Positions 5,212 to 5,217 of a stretch of DNA of 5,217 bases are shown one piece after another (position 1 is the stretch's first letter; every line of letters begins with the position of its first letter). The stretch comes from Desulfobacterales bacterium (lineage in GTDB: Bacteria; Desulfobacterota; Desulfobacteria; Desulfobacterales; 4be13), in NCBI GenBank assembly GCA_029940115.1, contig JAOZRQ010000501.1, forward strand, positions 1 through 5,217, read 5' to 3'. The notes beneath the pieces are model-generated. The model ran no database searches. It saw only the letters and a list, made by a program, of their open reading frames with translations, and was not told where the DNA came from. A program made the position numbers and the translations under genes.

Positions 5212-5217
5212 CCCCCT
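5212..5217 (-). promoter_or_regulatory. Shine-Dalgarno site of the giant surface protein gene
   Basis: Read on the minus strand, the bases are AGGGGG followed by AAAAG and then the ATG. This is one mismatch from AGGAGG at a five-base spacing, a standard strong bacterial site. It decides the start at 5206. The window ends here, so the promoter and any operator lie outside and nothing can be said about transcriptional control. Confidence 0.85.

Overview
The window is almost entirely one gene. A single open reading frame on the minus strand starts with ATG at 5206 and runs to the left edge without a stop. That gives 1735 complete codons plus one base, and the 3' end lies outside the window. Only 11 bases lie upstream of the start, and they hold a good ribosome binding site. 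No second gene, RNA gene, mobile element, CRISPR array or terminator is visible. The long plus-strand open frames are antisense shadows of this gene.

The encoded protein is a very large, exported, modular surface or secreted protein. In order it has: a signal peptide (residues 1-24); two cap-plus-leucine-rich-repeat modules that look like an internal duplication (about 27-204 and 223-445); seven tandem cadherin-like repeats of about 100 residues (457-1165); a module with W-Q, RFVP and FRAWD motifs (about 1164-1309); three carboxypeptidase-regulatory-like beta domains (1312-1402, 1405-1489, 1490-1570); an Ig-like beta domain (1571-1647); and the start of a CARDB-like domain (1648 to the edge). 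All recognised parts are binding or structural modules. No catalytic domain is seen, so adhesion, cell-cell contact or an extracellular matrix role is the most reasonable inference. The missing C-terminus could change that.

The organism is a Gram-negative-type bacterium with G+C-rich DNA (about 60% by eye, with G/C-ending codons favoured). This mix of domains recalls giant surface proteins of Desulfobacterota such as filamentous or multicellular Desulfobacterales, and to a lesser degree Planctomycetes. That placement rests on general familiarity with such proteins and is tentative.

Layout in plus coordinates, right to left along the gene: Shine-Dalgarno 5212-5217; signal peptide 5135-5206; LRR module 1 4595-5131; LRR module 2 3872-4543; cadherin repeats 1712-3838; FRAWD module 1280-1717; three carboxypeptidase-regulatory-like domains 497-1273; Ig-like domain 266-496; CARDB-like 1-265.
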